Origin: Luteimicrobium album
Lineage (GTDB): Bacteria; Actinomycetota; Actinomycetes; Actinomycetales; Cellulomonadaceae
Assembly: GCF_030161555.1 (NCBI RefSeq)
Contig: NZ_BSUK01000001.1
Coordinates: 3,410,001 to 3,474,000, forward strand
DNA: 64,000 bases
Reading direction: 5' to 3'
In this document: positions 29,499 through 40,101 of the stretch, in pieces
Layout: each line of letters opens with the position of its first letter
Position numbering within the stretch: the first letter of the stretch is position 1
Notes under the pieces: model-generated
What the model was told of the DNA's origin: nothing
Databases searched by the model: none
The model's input: only the letters and a program-made list of their open reading frames with translations
Translations under genes and position numbers: made by a program

Positions 29499-29898
29499 GC
29501 GTGAGGTCTCGCGGGACAAGGACCGGCCCAAGGTCGCGCGGGCGATCCAGAACCGTCTCGACAACCCGGACGGCCCGAACGCGGGCCGGCTCGAGACCGA
29601 CTCGACGACCGCCTACGGGCTCGGGACGCCGACCGTACCGCCCACCCAGGCGCAGAACCACGACCCGAAGAACCCGTACTCGACCTACGAGCACGCAGGG
29701 CTGCCACCGGGCCCGATCGCCAACCCGGGACAGGCGTCGATCAAGGCGGTCCTGAACCCCGCACCGGGTCCGTGGATCTACTGGATGACGGTCGACCTCG
29801 ACACCGGCGAGACGAAGTTCGGCACCACCTGGCAGGACCACACCGACATGCTCGCGGAGCTCCACGTCTGGCAGACCGCGCACGCCAAGGACAAGTGA
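28720..29898 (+). CDS. Endolytic transglycosylase MltG, copy 2 (shared N-half, diverged C-half)
   Basis: 392 residues, the same length as copy 1. Residues 1-247 and 249-259 are identical (E248 becomes Q). From the catalytic ASIVEREVSRDKD onward the protein is clearly different: NRLDNPDGPNAGRLETDSTT, TPTVPPTQAQNHDPKNPYSTYEHAGLPPGPIANPG, WIYWMTVDLDTGETKF. The catalytic Glu and the fold motifs are kept, so both copies may be active. The shared part uses more T-ending and GGG codons than its surroundings, while the diverged part looks like the rest of the genome. Gene conversion or a recent ectopic copy is the likely cause. Confidence 0.9.
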   Translation: MTDLFSAPPPTTTGPAPVPSRTAQRRRQKASAAARRRRRRRRIVVLFLALVVVGGAGWYVYEHVLPGLSFGSFSAKAADYEGQGTGPVQVTVNPGDTGTAIGRTLLDAGVVKSVKAFTEAYGANPNAAGIQPGVYTLRKEMKASEAVAMLAANTGRVEYQVTVPEGYTVEQIVSRASGVTGIPASEFAKAKKNTKATGLPAAAKGNYEGWLYPATYSFDPDVDATDILSQMIAKTKAELKTLKVPSSQQEEVLIKASIVEREVSRDKDRPKVARAIQNRLDNPDGPNAGRLETDSTTAYGLGTPTVPPTQAQNHDPKNPYSTYEHAGLPPGPIANPGQASIKAVLNPAPGPWIYWMTVDLDTGETKFGTTWQDHTDMLAELHVWQTAHAKDK

Positions 29899-29919
29899 CC
29901 GACGCCGCTCGCGGTGGTC

Positions 29920-30630
29920 TCACGCGGTGACGGCCGGTGCGGCCAGGGGCGCCAGGACGATCGCGAACAGCGCGCCCGCGAGCATGAACGGACCGAACGC
30001 GACGGCCGTCTTGCGGTGCGCTCGACGCGCGACGAGCAGCGCGACCGACCAGAGCCCGCCGAGCAGGAACGCCAGCAGCACACCGGTCGCGAGGACGCCC
30101 CACCCGGCCCAGGCCAGGGGCAGGCCGACGAGCCACGCGAGCTTCACGTCGCCACGCCCGAGGCCGCCGAGGCGAGCGAGCACGGCGTGGAAGCCGGCCG
30201 CGACGGCGGCGCCGACGACGGTCCGCAGCGCGGACGCCCCGTCTGCCGTGACGAGCGCCGCCAGGCCGAGCGCCACGGCGACGAGCAGCACGCCCGGGTA
30301 GGTCAGGGCGTCGGGCAGACGGTGGCTGCGCGCGTCGATGACGCACAGGGGCCCCGCGACGACGGCCAGCACGACGAGGGCGGGCGTCGCCGCGACGACG
30401 AGACGGGCCACTCCACCCACCGTCGGGTCGTGGCGCGCGGCCATCGCGGCACCGACGGCGAGCCCGACGAGCACGACCGCGACGGCCGTCACCACCGCCG
30501 CAGGAGCACGGACCGGTCCGACCTCCCGCCGCACAGCCGCGGCCAGGTGCCGTGGTGAGCGCACCACCGCCGCCCCGGTGAGCGGAGCGTCGGCGAGGTC
30601 GGGCGCGGGGGTGGGCTTCGTCGTCGGCAC
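29920..30630 (-). CDS. A24-family prepilin peptidase
   Basis: 236-residue polytopic protein, about six helices. The two catalytic aspartates are visible in [20 protein letters not shown] and [13 protein letters not shown]. An N-terminal methyltransferase domain with cysteines is absent, so it resembles the short CpaA/TadV type. It would cleave type IV pilin-like leaders at the inner membrane; no pilin genes are in the window. It is convergent with mltG copy 2 (21-bp gap) and divergent from aroC. Confidence 0.85.
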   Translation of the reverse strand: MPTTKPTPAPDLADAPLTGAAVVRSPRHLAAAVRREVGPVRAPAAVVTAVAVVLVGLAVGAAMAARHDPTVGGVARLVVAATPALVVLAVVAGPLCVIDARSHRLPDALTYPGVLLVAVALGLAALVTADGASALRTVVGAAVAAGFHAVLARLGGLGRGDVKLAWLVGLPLAWAGWGVLATGVLLAFLLGGLWSVALLVARRAHRKTAVAFGPFMLAGALFAIVLAPLAAPAVTA

Positions 30631-30724
30631 GGCGGCACTGTAGCGAGACGCGGCGCGGCGTATCGCGCCTGTCCACAGGCCGTCCGGACACCGGACGGCG
30701 ACCGTCCGCCTCGCGGGTGCATGG

Positions 30725-30737
30725 AAGAATCGGGGCC
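30725..30737 (+). promoter_or_regulatory. Leaderless-type -10 for aroC
   Basis: AAGAAT at 30725-30730 with 7 nt to the ATG at 30738. No ribosome site is seen before the ATG. Confidence 0.5.
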
Positions 30738-33699
<2,962 letters not shown>

Positions 33700-33716
33700 C
33701 CCCCGCGGAGTGCGGG

Positions 33717-34483
33717 TCAGGGGTGAGGCCCCGCTCGGCGAGGACCTCACGGAGCAGGTCGGCGCGGTTCGTGACGATCCCGTCGACGCCCAGGTCGAGC
33801 AGCCGCCGCATCTCGGCGGGGTCGTCGACCGTCCACACGTGGACCTGCCGTCCCGCCCGGTGCGCGGCGGCGAGGGTCCGCGCGTCGACGACGTGCACCG
33901 GACCCTGAGCCACAGGGACCTGGAGGCAGTCGACGTCGCGCAGGGCGCGGGCCACCCCGGACGCCGACCGCACGCGGGCCCCCAGCAGGAACCGGACCAC
34001 CTCGCCCTGCCCGGCCGACGTCGCGACGGGACGGCTCAGGCGGGCGACGGTCGCGCGTCGTCGGGCGACCGAGAACGACGTGACGCAGACGCGGTCGTGC
34101 GCGTGCGTCCGCTCGATGGCCTCGGCGACGGGTCGCACCCCGGACTCACCCTTGACGTCGATGTTGACCCGCAGGTCGGACCAGGTGCCGAGCAGGTCGT
34201 CGAGCCGCGGCACGGGTTCGGCCCCGCCGATCCGGGCCCGCCGGACGACGTCCCAGGGCAGCTCCGCGACGACGCCGCGCGCGTCGGTGGTCCGGTCGAG
34301 CGTCGCGTCGTGCAGCGCGACGGCGACGCCGTCGGACGTTCCGTGGGCGTCCGTCTCGACGTACCGGAAGCCGAGCTCGCGGGCTGCTTCGAACGCGCGC
34401 AGCGAGTTCTCGAGCCCGTCGAGCGAGAACCCGCGGTGGGCGAGCGCGACGAACGGTGCGTCGAGATACGGCGTCGCGCTCAT
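33717..34483 (-). CDS. Glycerophosphodiester phosphodiesterase family protein (end corrected)
   Basis: About 255 residues. GDPD barrel motifs: FVALAHRGFSLDGLENSLRAFEAA, YVETDAHGTSDGVAVALHD (EtD pair), NIDVKGESG, and VHVWTVDDPAEMRRLLDLGVDGIVTNR. These enzymes release glycerol phosphate from phospholipid headgroups. As read, the frame runs about 190 bp further, antisense into aroB, with an Arg-rich nonsense tail. Adding one C in the run at 33720-33723 (G4 on plus) gives ...LTP and a TGA at 33717-33719, a normal length. The start ATG overlaps the hydrolase stop by 4 bp. Confidence 0.8.
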
Positions 34484-35496
34484 CGGTCCGCCTCGAGCCG
34501 CGCGTCGAGCCAGGCGAGGACTCCGTCGAGGTAGACGCCGCGTGGCCCGTCGGCCGACAGCGTGAGGTCGTGCACGCCGCCGTCGACGACGAGCTCCGTC
34601 ATGTCGCGCCCCAGGCGGGGTCCGAGCCGCGCGATCGAGCGGACGTCGAGCACGGTGTCCTCGCGGTCGAGGTCCGGGTTGTCCTCACGGTCGGGCCCGG
34701 AGCGCGCCGACCGTGCGACGAGGACGGGTGCAACGATCTCGAGCCCCTGCTCGACGCGCGCCTGACCGCGCCGCACTGCGCGCAGCCAGCCCGCCCTCAC
34801 GGGCAGCCCCTCGGGCCGCTTCAGGGCCCGGTCGAACTCCCACCGTCCGCCGTTGCTCGCGTGCTGGCGCGTCGCGTAGACCGACGGCGCGCTCGTCATG
34901 GCGCGCAGGGGTGCGTAAGGCCCGACGACGTCCAGCACGCGCGTGCCGACGGTCCGGTTGAACCAGCTCGACCGCAGGTCGAGGAACGGGCTGTCGAGGA
35001 CGAGCAGGTCGGGCCCGTCCTCGCCGCGGCGCGCGGAGTGGGCCCAGAGCGACGCGGTGAGACCGCCCGTGGAGTGGGCGTGGACGACCAGCGGGACGCC
35101 GGGGTGCATGGCGCGCGCGGCGGCCGCGGCGAGCGCGAGGTCGGCGGCGTGCTCGTGGAGGTCGTCGACGTAGTGCGGGACTTCCCCAGGACGCCAGGAC
35201 CGGCCCGCGCGGCGCAGGTCGACGGCCACGAACGCGTAGCCGGCACCCGTGAAGGTCTCCGCGAGGTGGCGCTGGAAGAAGTAGTCGTTGTACCCGTGCA
35301 CGTGCAGGGCGACGGCGCGCGGCCGGCCCCCGTGCTCGCCCCCGAGGCGCCCGGCGGCCGCGCGCACGAGGGTGACGCGCGGGGGCACGGCACCGCCGTG
35401 GCTCCGCGCACCACCGGCGCCCGAAGCCGGGAGCGTGGCGACCTGGAAGGCGTCGCCGAGCTCGTCGTCGGACCGCCAGGCCGGTGCGCCGCTCAT
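34480..35496 (-). CDS. Alpha/beta hydrolase, lysophospholipase-like
   Basis: 338 residues. Oxyanion region HVHGYNDYFFQRHLAE, nucleophile elbow VVHAHSTGGLTASLW (Ser in HSTGG, about residue 150), acid candidate in the LDREDTVLDVRS stretch, and catalytic His in VVDGGVHDLTLS near the C-terminus. This matches S33/monoacylglycerol-lipase-like hydrolases. Both ends overlap neighbours by ATGA, so it forms one operon with the MFS gene upstream and the GDPD downstream. A lipid-degradation role is inferred from that context. Confidence 0.82.
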   Translation of the reverse strand: MSGAPAWRSDDELGDAFQVATLPASGAGGARSHGGAVPPRVTLVRAAAGRLGGEHGGRPRAVALHVHGYNDYFFQRHLAETFTGAGYAFVAVDLRRAGRSWRPGEVPHYVDDLHEHAADLALAAAAARAMHPGVPLVVHAHSTGGLTASLWAHSARRGEDGPDLLVLDSPFLDLRSSWFNRTVGTRVLDVVGPYAPLRAMTSAPSVYATRQHASNGGRWEFDRALKRPEGLPVRAGWLRAVRRGQARVEQGLEIVAPVLVARSARSGPDREDNPDLDREDTVLDVRSIARLGPRLGRDMTELVVDGGVHDLTLSADGPRGVYLDGVLAWLDARLEADR

Positions 35497-36973
35497 CCGG
35501 TCGCCTCGACGGAGTCGACGTCCCGCCGGCCCCCGATCCCGTGGCCGCTCGGGAAGCGCACGAGCAGGAGCAGGACGAGCCCGAGCAGCAGGACGGCGAC
35601 GATGCCGAGGATGCCCCAGTACTGGTGGCCCGTCAGCGACACGAGCGTCGAGAACGCGAACGGCGCGAGGAAGCTCGCGGCGCGCCCGGTCGTGGCGTAG
35701 AGCCCGAAGATCTCGGTCTCACGGCCCGGCTCGGCGAGGCGCCCCAGCAGCGCCCGGCTCGCGGACTGCGCCGGCCCGACGAACGCGGACAGCAGGAGCC
35801 CGAAGATCCAGAACGGCGTCTGGCCGCCGTCGTGCAGGACGAACACAGCGGTCCCGGCGACCACGAGCCCGACGAGCGACCCGATCACGACCCGCCGCGG
35901 CCCGATCCGGTCGTCGAGCCAGCCGGCGCTGATGGTGCAGATCCCCGCGACGACGTTCGCGGCGATCGCGAAGACGATGACCTCGCTCGAGCTGAACCCG
36001 AACGTCCCCGACGCGATCACGGCGCCGAACGTGAAGACGCCGGCGAGGCCGTCCCGGAAGACCGCGCTCGCGACGAGGAAGCCGAGCGTGGAGCGGCTCG
36101 TGCGCCAGAGTCGGGCGAGGTCGCGGAACAGCTGCCGGTACGCGGCGGCGACGGCGCCGAGGCCGCGCACCCTGCGTGCCGCGTGACCGCTCACGGCGGT
36201 CTCCGCGGCGGCCGGCTCGGTCACCTCGCCGGTGAACGGCGGCTTCCGGCGCTCCTGCACGACGACGAGCACGGGGATCGCGAAGATCCCGAACCAGAGT
36301 GCGGCGATCACCATGGACACGCGGAAGTCGAGGCCGTGGTCGTCGGTCACGCCGAACCACCCGACGTCGGGGTTGATGAACCCGACGAACAGGATCAGCA
36401 GCAGGACGATCCCGCCGACGTACCCGGCACCCCACCCGATGCCGCTGATCCGGCCGATGGTGCGGGGCGTCGAGATCTGCAGGAGCAGCGCGTTGTAGGC
36501 AACGCCCGCGAGCTCGTAGAACACGTTCCCGACCGAGAGCAGGACGACGCCGAGGACGACGGCGCGCGACAGGTGCCCGGGCACGGGCTCGACGAACCAG
36601 AGCGCGAGCATCGTCACGAGGACGACGGCCGAGTTGGCACCGAGCCACAGCTTGCGGCGCCCCGACCGGTCGGCGAGCGCCCCGAGAGCGGGGGCGAGGA
36701 CGGCGATGAGGACGCCGGCGACGGTGAGGCCCCAGCCGAGCCAGGCGGAGTGCTGGGCGGTGACGGCGTCGGTGTCGGCGCCCTGCTCGACGAACGTGTC
36801 GCTCGTGAGCCAGGGGTGAAGACGAAGGTGGTGACGACGGCGTTGAACGCGGCTCCGCCCCAGTCCCACAGCGACCAGGCGGTGATCTGGCGGCGGAGGT
36901 GGCGTGGTGCGGGCGCGCCGCTCGCGTCGTCGGGCGAGGGGCGCGGGGTCCGGGCGGCGCTGCGTGCGGGCAC
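35493..36973 (-). CDS. MFS transporter, UMF1/Atg22-like (one frameshift)
   Basis: About 493 residues after correction; 12 membrane helices. Starts GTG 36973 ([16 protein letters not shown]), then HLRRQITAWSLWDWGGAAFNAVVTTFVFTP, the UMF1/Atg22 signature. GALADRSGRRKLWLGA follows. The frame breaks at 36813-36816 (G4 on plus); one added base restores FTPWLTSDTFVEQGADTDAV. The family includes vacuolar effluxers in yeast and uncharacterised bacterial permeases, so the substrate is unknown. It is first in a minus-strand operon with the hydrolase and GDPD genes. Confidence 0.85.
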
Positions 36974-36994
36974 GTGCGCATGCTATCGGCCCGA

Positions 36995-37007
36995 TACGCT
37001 CGGGCAC
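36995..37007 (+). promoter_or_regulatory. Leaderless-type -10 for aroQ
   Basis: TACGCT at 36995-37000, 7 nt before the ATG at 37008; no ribosome site is visible. Confidence 0.6.
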
Positions 37008-37448
37008 ATGACGCGTGTGCTGGTGCTGAACGGTCCGAACCTCGGTCGGCTGGGGGTCAGGGAGCCCGACGTGTACGGGGCGCTGAGCCTGGCCGACCTG
37101 CGGGACTCGGTGGCGCGGTGGTCGGGGGAGCTGGGCGTGGACGCCGAGGTCCGCCAGACGGACGACGAGGCCGAGCTGGTGCACTGGCTGTACGAGGCGG
37201 TGGACTCGGGCGCGCACGTGGTGCTGAACCCGGCGGCGTTCACGCACTACTCGTACTCGTTGCGGGACGCGGCGGCGATGGTCACGAAGGCGGGCCTGGT
37301 GCTGGTCGAGGTGCACATCTCGAACCCGATGGCGCGCGAGGAGTTCCGGCACACGTCGGTGATCGGTCCGGTGGCGACGGGTACGGTCGCCGGCTTCGGG
37401 TTCGACTCGTACCGGCTGGCGTTGCGGGCGGTCGCCGCCAAGGCGTGA
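37008..37448 (+). CDS. aroQ: 3-dehydroquinate dehydratase, type II
   Basis: 146 residues. Type II dehydroquinase signatures: VLVLNGPNLGRLGVREPDVYG (flexible loop with the catalytic Arg and Tyr), QTDDEAELVHWLYEA, LNPAAFTHYSYSLRDA, EVHISNPMAREEFRHTS (catalytic His), and GFGFDSYRLAL. It completes aroB-aroQ-aroE-aroK-aroC in this window, although it stands apart and has its own promoter. Longer in-frame upstream sequence is antisense to the MFS gene and excluded. Confidence 0.95.
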   Translation: MTRVLVLNGPNLGRLGVREPDVYGALSLADLRDSVARWSGELGVDAEVRQTDDEAELVHWLYEAVDSGAHVVLNPAAFTHYSYSLRDAAAMVTKAGLVLVEVHISNPMAREEFRHTSVIGPVATGTVAGFGFDSYRLALRAVAAKA

Positions 37449-37479
37449 GACTGGATCTCGGCAAGTCAAGCCAGGAACC

Positions 37480-37508
37480 TTGATTCTTGAGAATCAAGAG
37501 CATAGCCT
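37480..37508 (+). promoter_or_regulatory. 20-bp palindromic operator in a leaderless promoter
   Basis: CTTGATTCT-TG-AGAATCAAG (37480-37499) is a perfect inverted repeat with 9-bp arms and is AT-rich against a very GC-rich background. Its left arm holds TTGATT (37481-37486), a good -35; TAGCCT (37503-37508) follows after 16 bp, then 6 nt to the ATG at 37515. A dimeric repressor here would block the promoter; the HTH protein encoded next is the obvious candidate. Confidence 0.75.
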
Positions 37509-37514
37509 TGCCTT

Positions 37515-38144
37515 ATGTGGGTCCTGACGATCGACCAACGTGCCAGCCGCCGCCGTGGCGACCGGGTCCCGGAGCTGCTCGGCGCGCTGCCGGGCGCCGG
37601 TGACCCGGGCGTCGTGCTCGCGTTCGACCGCACGGTCGGCGACGAGGTCCAGGGCGGGCTCGACGACGCAGCGACGGTCCTCGACGTCGTCCTGCGGGTC
37701 GCACGGCTGGGGGAGTGGAGCGTGGGGGTCGGCGTCGGCCCGGTCGACGAGCCGCTGCCCACGAGTACGCGTGAGGGCTCCGGCGCCGCGTTCGTGCGGG
37801 CCCGCGAGGCCGTCGAGCGTGCCAAGCGGCGTGCGGGCGAGCTCCCGGTCGCCGTCGTCGGGGCCGACGGCGGACCCGCGGCCGAGCGGGCCGCCGACGC
37901 CGAGGCCGTGCTGCAGCTCCTCGCGAGCGTCGCCGCGCGTCGGACAGACGCCGGCTGGGAGGTCGTCGACCTCCTGGCGGCCGGTCTCAGCCAGCGTGCC
38001 GCCGCGGCCCGGCTGGGCGTGTCGGCGCAGGCCGTCAGCCAGCGGGTGCGGGCTAGCATGTGGCCCGAAGAAGCCGCGGCGCGCCCGCTCGCGGCACGGC
38101 TGCTCGAGGAGGCTGACGTGCGCGGCAGAGGCGTGAGCGCATGA
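37515..38144 (+). CDS. SatD-like HTH DNA-binding protein
   Basis: 209 residues. The N-terminal two-thirds (LTIDQRASRRRGDRVPELLGAL, VVLAFDRTVGDEVQGGL, WSVGVGVGPVDEPLP, REGSGAAFVRAREAVERAKRR) is the SatD-type nucleotide-binding-like fold. The C-terminus has a helix-turn-helix LLAAGLSQRAAAARLGVSAQAVSQRVRA at about 155-182. Its stop (38142-38144) originally overlapped the ATG of a membrane-protein gene by ATGA; an IS110 element now lies inside that overlap. Regulation is probably autogenous through the palindrome 16 bp upstream. Biological role unknown. Confidence 0.75.
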   Translation: MWVLTIDQRASRRRGDRVPELLGALPGAGDPGVVLAFDRTVGDEVQGGLDDAATVLDVVLRVARLGEWSVGVGVGPVDEPLPTSTREGSGAAFVRAREAVERAKRRAGELPVAVVGADGGPAAERAADAEAVLQLLASVAARRTDAGWEVVDLLAAGLSQRAAAARLGVSAQAVSQRVRASMWPEEAAARPLAARLLEEADVRGRGVSA

Positions 38145-38161
38145 GTTCCCTGAGTCAACCT

Positions 38162-39367
38162 CTAGGCGGCCAGGTCGTGGGTTTGTCGGGTTTTGGCGTG
38201 GGTGGTGGGGTCGTAGCACACGCCGTCGCGCCAGCAGGCGTAGATCACGCGCAGCCAGGCGCGGGCGAGGATGCGCACGGCGTGGGCGTGTCGTTTCCCG
38301 GCCTGGCGGGCCTGGGCGTAGATGGTCTGGGCCCAGTCACTGGCATGACGGGAGTTGTCGGCCCAGAAGGTCAGGGCTTGTCGGGCTCGGGTGTTGGTGG
38401 CGTAGCGGAACGCGACGACGTGGGACTTGCCCGAGGCTCGGGTCACGGGCACGACGCCGGTCTCGGCCGCGGCGTGGTCGGCACTGGTCGCGCGTTCGAG
38501 GACGGGGCCGATCTCGCCGATGATCTGGCCCAGGCTGATCGTGCCCACGCGGGGCAGGGCCGCCAGCAGCGGCGCCCAGGGGTGGGTGGCCACGGCCGCG
38601 GCGATCTGGGCGTCGAGGACGGCGATCGCGGTCTTGATCGCGCGCACGAGGGCGACCTGGGTGCGCACGATCACGGTCACGATGTCGTCGGTCAGCCGGG
38701 ACGCGGGCCGGGCCGCGGCGCGCAGGCGTCCCACGAGCGTGGCGGGGGCGGTCCTGCCGCTGTAGTGCTGACGGGCCAGCCAGTCACGCATCTTGGCCGG
38801 GGCCAGGCCGGCGGCCTGGGTCGGGGTCGGGTATCGGTCCACGAACGTGAGCGCGATCTCGGAGTCCAGGCGCGAGAACAGCACGGTGGCGCCGGGGTGG
38901 TGCTCGGCCAGCAGCGCGGCGAGCTGGTTGGTCGCCGCGACCCGGGTGGCGACCTGATCGGCGCGGGCACGGACCAGGGCCTGCAGGTCGAGGGTGGCCT
39001 GCTCGGTCGGGTGCAACACACGCAGCCGGTGGCCGTCGGTGCGCAGGTAGTCGGCGAGCTTGTAGGCGTCGCCGGGGTCGTTCTTGGCCCTGGCCGCGCC
39101 CCAGCGTGGGCGGGCGGCGTTGAACGCGTTCGGGTGGATCGGCACGACCGGGTGCCCGGCGGCCAGGAGCCGGTCCACGACCAGTCCCCGGGTCGTCTCG
39201 ATCGCGACCGGGAGATCCCCGGACCGGTCGAAGCTCGCCAGCCGGGTCAGGGTCTGGGTCAGGCCTTCCTCGGTGTGAGGGCACGTCCAGCCCGCGATCT
39301 CGTGACCGTCATCGGCGATCACGCTGATCGCGTGGACGGTGTTGCCCCAGTCCCAACCGACGTGCAC
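38162..39367 (-). CDS. IS110-family DEDD recombinase (transposase)
   Basis: 401 residues, full length. GTG start at 39367 with AAGGAG 7 nt upstream; a longer upstream frame crosses the RNA region and is rejected. The RuvC-like domain shows D6 (HVGWDWGNTVH), E57 (PVAIETTRG), and D97/D100 (KNDPGDAYKLADYL). A coiled-coil-like linker follows, and the C-terminal Tnp domain has LPRVGTISLGQIIGEIG and the serine-bearing VPVTRASGKSH. All catalytic positions are present and the frame is intact, so the element could be active. Such recombinases use a bridge RNA to pick donor and target DNA. Confidence 0.95.
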   Translation of the reverse strand: MHVGWDWGNTVHAISVIADDGHEIAGWTCPHTEEGLTQTLTRLASFDRSGDLPVAIETTRGLVVDRLLAAGHPVVPIHPNAFNAARPRWGAARAKNDPGDAYKLADYLRTDGHRLRVLHPTEQATLDLQALVRARADQVATRVAATNQLAALLAEHHPGATVLFSRLDSEIALTFVDRYPTPTQAAGLAPAKMRDWLARQHYSGRTAPATLVGRLRAAARPASRLTDDIVTVIVRTQVALVRAIKTAIAVLDAQIAAAVATHPWAPLLAALPRVGTISLGQIIGEIGPVLERATSADHAAAETGVVPVTRASGKSHVVAFRYATNTRARQALTFWADNSRHASDWAQTIYAQARQAGKRHAHAVRILARAWLRVIYACWRDGVCYDPTTHAKTRQTHDLAA

Positions 39368-39424
39368 GTGCGTACTCCTTGGCTCGTGGAGGAGCACCAC
39401 CCGGTCAAGGCCGGCCGCCGGGAG

Positions 39425-39535
39425 CTCACTGCTCGGCCCTCTACGGGGCATGTTCCTGACGCCGATCGGCTGACCTCGGCCCGGCGGGGCCGGCAGAACT
39501 CATGCTCGCCGTCGAGCGGCTCGCGCAGATGGCCG
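39425..39535 (-). ncRNA. Predicted bridge RNA core: target loop and donor loop
   Basis: Read 5' to 3' on the minus strand. Target loop (39535-39491): outer stem CGGC/GCCG, 5' internal strand, hairpin GCCG-CUCGA-CGGC, 3' internal strand containing GCAUGAG (39505-39499). GCAUGAG pairs 7/7 with core plus host right target CTCATGC. Donor loop (39458-39425): CAGGAAC (39458-39452), hairpin GCCC-CGUAGA-GGGC (39449-39436), then CAGUGAG (39431-39425). CAGUGAG pairs 7/7 with core plus left element end CTCACTG, and CAGGAAC matches the right element end CAGGGAAC except for one missing G. Order and strand match the published IS621 bridge RNA. Full RNA ends (about 39590 to 39400) are not determined. Confidence 0.8.
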
Positions 39536-39600
39536 TGCACCCACCGGGACCGAGTGGTCACGACCCTACCCATGAAGGCCGCAGAAAGGATGGTCCTCCA

Positions 39601-40017
39601 GTGAGCGCGGGCCAGGTCCTCGCTGTCGCCGGGATCTCCGTGGGGCTGCTCGCGGTGAGCGTGCTCGGTGGTCTCGTCGTCGTCCCCGCTGTGCTGCGGG
39701 CCGCGGGCCGCACGTCGGCAGGCGAGGCAGCGAGCGCCGACGCCGGGCCCTCGCCGGAGGCGCCCGACGCCGCCGCCGTCCTCCGGGGCGGCACGTGGAT
39801 CGGCATCCTCGAACGGCTCGCCGTGACCGGCTGCCTGCTCGCCGGGTTCCCCGCAGGGGTCGCGGTGGTCGTCGCCGTCAAGGGCCTCGGGCGCTACCCC
39901 GAGATCCGCGACAACCCGGGGGTCTCCGAGCGGTTCGTCATCGGCACCCTCGCCTCGCTCGCGTGGGCGGGCGCCGCCGGGCTGCTCGGTCTGTGGCTGA
40001 ACGGGCTCGTCAGGTAG
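39601..40017 (+). CDS. Small membrane protein whose start was replaced by the IS110 end
   Basis: 138 residues: helix QVLAVAGISVGLLAVSVLGGLVVVPAVL, a polar Ala/Pro loop, helix ILERLAVTGCLLAGFPAGVAVVVAV, then KGLGRYPEIRDNPGVSERFVIGTLAS and a last helix. The ancestral start was almost certainly ATG 38141, giving MSAGQV with an ATGA overlap onto the regulator gene. It is now GTG at 39601, in frame, with AAAGGA (39585-39590) contributed by the element 10 nt upstream. Expression probably depends on element sequences. Function unknown; likely partner of the SatD-like regulator. Confidence 0.75.
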   Translation: MSAGQVLAVAGISVGLLAVSVLGGLVVVPAVLRAAGRTSAGEAASADAGPSPEAPDAAAVLRGGTWIGILERLAVTGCLLAGFPAGVAVVVAVKGLGRYPEIRDNPGVSERFVIGTLASLAWAGAAGLLGLWLNGLVR

Positions 40018-40020
40018 GAT
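40015..40020 (+). promoter_or_regulatory. Candidate -10 for efp-nusB
   Basis: TAGGAT overlapping the preceding stop codon, 81 bp before the efp GTG. The leader contains TTTTCTCGGGT and a GGAAG ribosome site. Confidence 0.45.
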
Positions 40021-40101
40021 TGCCTGGGCTTTTCTCGGGTTCGCACCCGACCTCAGACCCGATGGCCCGCAGCGGCCCTCCCCCGACTCAGGAAGCAGAA
40101 C

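Larger units (their letters stand above)
38146..39603 (-). mobile_element. IS110-family insertion sequence, about 1458 bp, intact
   Basis: The element contains one DEDD recombinase gene, 16 bp of non-coding sequence at its right end (38146-38161) and about 235 bp at its left end (39368-39603). The long 5' region places it with the IS110 group rather than IS1111. Both junctions carry TGAG (38142-38145, 39602-39605), which on the element's own strand is CTCA and starts with the CT core used by IS621. No terminal inverted repeats are seen, as expected. Joining 38145 to 39606 rebuilds an uninterrupted ATG AGC GCG GGC start for the downstream gene. The exact ends are uncertain by 2-4 bp because of the shared TGAG. 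Confidence 0.9.

Noticed and set aside
38141-39604. 487-codon plus-strand frame across the IS110 element starting at the displaced ATG
   Set aside because: Gly/Val-rich shadow of the recombinase gene; the reading is a by-product of the element sitting after ATGAG.
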